Source: Chitinophaga solisilvae (GTDB lineage: Bacteria > Bacteroidota > Bacteroidia > Chitinophagales > Chitinophagaceae). Taken from it: a stretch of DNA of 64,000 nucleotides. The position numbers and the translations under genes were made by a program. The stretch covers positions 62,692-126,691 of the forward strand of contig NZ_JAABOK010000005.1 of NCBI RefSeq assembly GCF_009928525.1, written 5' to 3'. The notes under the pieces were generated by a model, which had not been told where the DNA came from, searched no databases, and was given only the letters and a program-made list of their open reading frames with translations. This document shows positions 62,268 through 64,000 of the stretch, piece by piece; positions within the stretch are counted from its first letter, which is position 1, and each line of letters opens with the position of its first letter.

Positions 62268-63548
62268 TTATACGGCTTTTACAAGGAAGTGATTTTTTCC
62301 TTTCTGTAACAGCACATACTTATCTTTCAGTAAAGAAGAAGTATTGATAATAAAATCAACGCCTGGTACTTTTTCTTTATTCACGCTGATACCTCCGCCC
62401 TGCACCATTTTGCGGGCTTCGCCCTTGCTGGGAAGAAATCCGGATTCAGCCAGCAGGCTTACGATATCTTTACCTGCCGCAATATCCGCTTTGGAAATCT
62501 CCCAGGAAGGCAGTCCCTCCGTGAGGGTCAGCAGGTCTTCTTCATTGAGCGACAGCAGGAGAGAGGCCGTATCTTTATTGAACAGCACAGAAGATATTTC
62601 CAGTGCACGGTCATAATTTTCCTTTCCATGAATGAATAAGGTTACTTCTTCTGCCAGCCTCTTCTGCAGCAGGCGTTTTCCCGGATCCTGGCGGTGTTCC
62701 GCAATCAGTGTATCTACTTCCGGTTGTTCCATGAAAGTAAATATCCTGATGTAGCTCTCCGCATCCACATCGGTTGTGCGGAGCCAGAACTGGTAGAATG
62801 CATAGGGAGAAGTACGTGCAGGATCAAGCCAAACGGTGCCCTGTTCGGTTTTACCGAATTTGGTGCCATCCGCTTTTTTAATGAGCGGGCAGGTGAAGGC
62901 GAAGGCCTCACCACGAACCTTACGGCGGATCAGCTCTGTTCCGGTAACGATATTACCCCACTGGTCAGAGCCACCCATCTGCAGTTTACAGTTTTTGGCA
63001 GTATATAGATGATAGAAGTCGTATCCCTGAATCAGCTGATAAGTGAATTCTGTGAAAGACATACCGTTGTCGCCTTCGAGTCTTTTCTTCACAGAGTCTT
63101 TTGACATCATATAATTTACGGTGATGTGCTTGCCCGTATCGCGGATGAAATCCAGGAAGGAGATACCCTGAAACCAGTCGTAGTTATTCACCATCTCCGC
63201 GGCATTGGGTTTGGCAGGATCGAAGTCCAGAAAGCGTTCCAGCTGTTTTCTGATACCGGCAACATTTGTTTGCAGGGTTTCATCATCCAGCATTTTTCTT
63301 TCTTCTGCCTTGAATGAGGGGTCGCCAACCATACCGGTAGCGCCGCCCACCAGCGCCAGTGGCTTATGTCCTGCCTTTTGCAGGTGCACGAGCAGCAGGA
63401 TAGGTACCAGGCTTCCAATGTGTAAAGACGCTGCAGTCGGGTCGAAACCAATATAAGCAGTGGTCATTTCTTTTTGCAGTTGTTCTTCCGTGCCAGGCAT
63501 CATATCCTGTAGCATACCCCGCCAGCGCAGTTCTTCTATCAGATTCAT
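62268..63548 (-). CDS. tyrS: Tyrosyl-tRNA synthetase
   Basis: The protein has 426 aa, the standard length of bacterial TyrRS. It charges tRNA-Tyr in the cytosol. Class I motifs: HIGS ([13 protein letters not shown]) corresponds to HIGH, and [11 protein letters not shown] to KMSKS. The tyrosine-binding YIGFDPTA and the [12 protein letters not shown] and [10 protein letters not shown] blocks are present. A C-terminal S4 RNA-binding domain ([20 protein letters not shown]) follows. It is a housekeeping gene transcribed alone; a TAGGTTTG -7 box lies just upstream. Confidence 0.97.
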   Translation of the reverse strand: MNLIEELRWRGMLQDMMPGTEEQLQKEMTTAYIGFDPTAASLHIGSLVPILLLVHLQKAGHKPLALVGGATGMVGDPSFKAEERKMLDDETLQTNVAGIRKQLERFLDFDPAKPNAAEMVNNYDWFQGISFLDFIRDTGKHITVNYMMSKDSVKKRLEGDNGMSFTEFTYQLIQGYDFYHLYTAKNCKLQMGGSDQWGNIVTGTELIRRKVRGEAFAFTCPLIKKADGTKFGKTEQGTVWLDPARTSPYAFYQFWLRTTDVDAESYIRIFTFMEQPEVDTLIAEHRQDPGKRLLQKRLAEEVTLFIHGKENYDRALEISSVLFNKDTASLLLSLNEEDLLTLTEGLPSWEISKADIAAGKDIVSLLAESGFLPSKGEARKMVQGGGISVNKEKVPGVDFIINTSSLLKDKYVLLQKGKNHFLVKAV

Positions 63549-63568
63549 GATTTTAATAACAATTTTTG

Positions 63569-63576
63569 CAAACCTA
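63569..63576 (-). promoter_or_regulatory. tyrS -7 box
   Basis: On the minus strand TAGGTTTG (63576-63569) is an exact TAnnTTTG. The leader would be about 15-20 nt. No TTG was found at the expected -33 distance. Further upstream 63612-63645 holds a CCCCGGC/GCCGGGG stem with a competing GGCCTTC/GAAGGGCC stem inside it. Confidence 0.4.
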
Positions 63577-63706
63577 CAGAAAAAATTGCGGACCTGGGGG
63601 AGATTATGGGCCCCCGGCCTTCCTGAAGGGCCAGGGCAGCCGGGGAACTGATTTTTACGGGAGATGGAAAAATCGTAATTTAGGTTTCCCCAAATTATAT
63701 GATGTC

Positions 63707-64000
63707 ATGAAGAATTTACTGCTACTGCTTTGTTTCTGTTGCTTCGCGGGTGCAGTGTCTGCCCAGCACTGCGAAGGATATTACTACCTGCTGAACAACG
63801 CTGAGGTAGAAATGAGCCTCTACGATGCCAAAGGCGGCGATGCCGGCAAAAACATCTACAAGATTACCAATGTACACAAGGAAGGTAATGGCACTGCTTC
63901 CGACTTCTCTTCTACCTTTTATGATAAAAATAATAAGGTGATTACCACCAGCACCGGGCATTTCAAATGCAGCGGCAATGGCGTGGCCATAGATATGAAG
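63707..64000 (+). CDS. Secreted protein, possible TapB-family (3' end outside window)
   Basis: 98 codons are visible and the frame is open at the window edge. The signal peptide is clear (NLLLLLCFCCFAGAVSAQ), then a beta-rich start CEGYYYLLNNAEVEMSLYDA and repeated charged strands. The pattern CxxYYxL..G...E....D..GK is like Bacteroidota TapB/DUF3108-type envelope proteins, but the identification is tentative. It is divergent from tyrS; TAGGTTTC at 63681-63688 could be its -7 box. Confidence 0.6.
   Translation, partial: MKNLLLLLCFCCFAGAVSAQHCEGYYYLLNNAEVEMSLYDAKGGDAGKNIYKITNVHKEGNGTASDFSSTFYDKNNKVITTSTGHFKCSGNGVAIDMK

Noticed and set aside
1..64000. tRNA, rRNA, insertion-sequence transposase or prophage genes
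   Set aside because: Looked for by eye on both strands through conserved words and protein motifs; none recognised. A tRNAscan/Infernal run would be decisive.

Overview
The window looks like a chromosome segment of a gliding, polysaccharide-degrading Bacteroidota, most likely Chitinophagaceae (Chitinophaga-like). The signs are T9SS C-terminal sorting domains, a FecR protein with a DUF4974-type tail, a DUF5916 outer-membrane protein, many secreted glycoside hydrolases, promoters of the TTG...TAnnTTTG type and the absence of Shine-Dalgarno spacing. No tRNA, rRNA, CRISPR array, phage or transposase gene was seen.

Layout. 1-6.1 kb: end of PEP carboxylase, then the oxidative pentose phosphate genes gnd, zwf and pgl and a lactonase-like TIM-barrel hydrolase. 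6.3-14.8 kb: a membrane-anchored FMN glutamate-synthase-like protein, a GH20 hexosaminidase, a DUF5916 outer-membrane protein and a thioredoxin-fold protein without its CXXC. 15-20 kb: a small HTH protein, a LytTR regulator with a dead receiver domain, and a minus-strand pair of mprF (lysyl-phosphatidylglycerol synthase/flippase) and a VirJ/AcvB-type hydrolase (probable lysyl-PG hydrolase). 20-24.4 kb: three secreted surface proteins, one with a T9SS tail. 24.6-25.7 kb: uspA and a TetR regulator that share matching palindromic operators. 25.7-26.5 kb: a gene-free, hairpin-rich stretch.

26.5-46 kb is a large glycan-degradation locus: three GH29 and one GH95 alpha-L-fucosidases, two GH36/clan-D-like enzymes, a GH2, a GH105 unsaturated-uronyl hydrolase, an alginate-lyase-family lyase, a sulfatase and an orphan LuxR regulator, with no SusC/SusD pair. 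The inferred target is a fucose-, galactose- and uronate-containing polysaccharide. A LacI-type palindrome overlaps the likely promoter of its main operon. uxuA and a glycerate kinase about 5-7 kb downstream would take up uronate catabolism.

46-49.4 kb: a single protein that appears to fuse a degenerate sigma factor, an anti-sigma-like segment, a membrane helix and TPRs, divergent from a FecR protein; then MarR. 54-58.4 kb: two exported amidohydrolases. 58.5-63.5 kb: a GH19 chitinase with two chitin-binding modules and a T9SS tail, a papain-like lipoprotein, and tyrS. The window ends in a partial secreted protein.

The most unusual feature is a dispersed family of at least 12 long intergenic inverted repeats (E1-E12, about 100-210 bp). 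Their arms are built from reiterated AATTACG-type units, or from an AT-rich TTGAGATTTA-type module, around a GCGAAGA...TCTTCGC core. They nearly always start at, or within a few bases of, a stop codon. Arms differ between copies but stay complementary within a copy, and one copy (E7) is a hairpin nested inside another. They may be 3'-end/terminator elements that spread as a palindromic repeat family.
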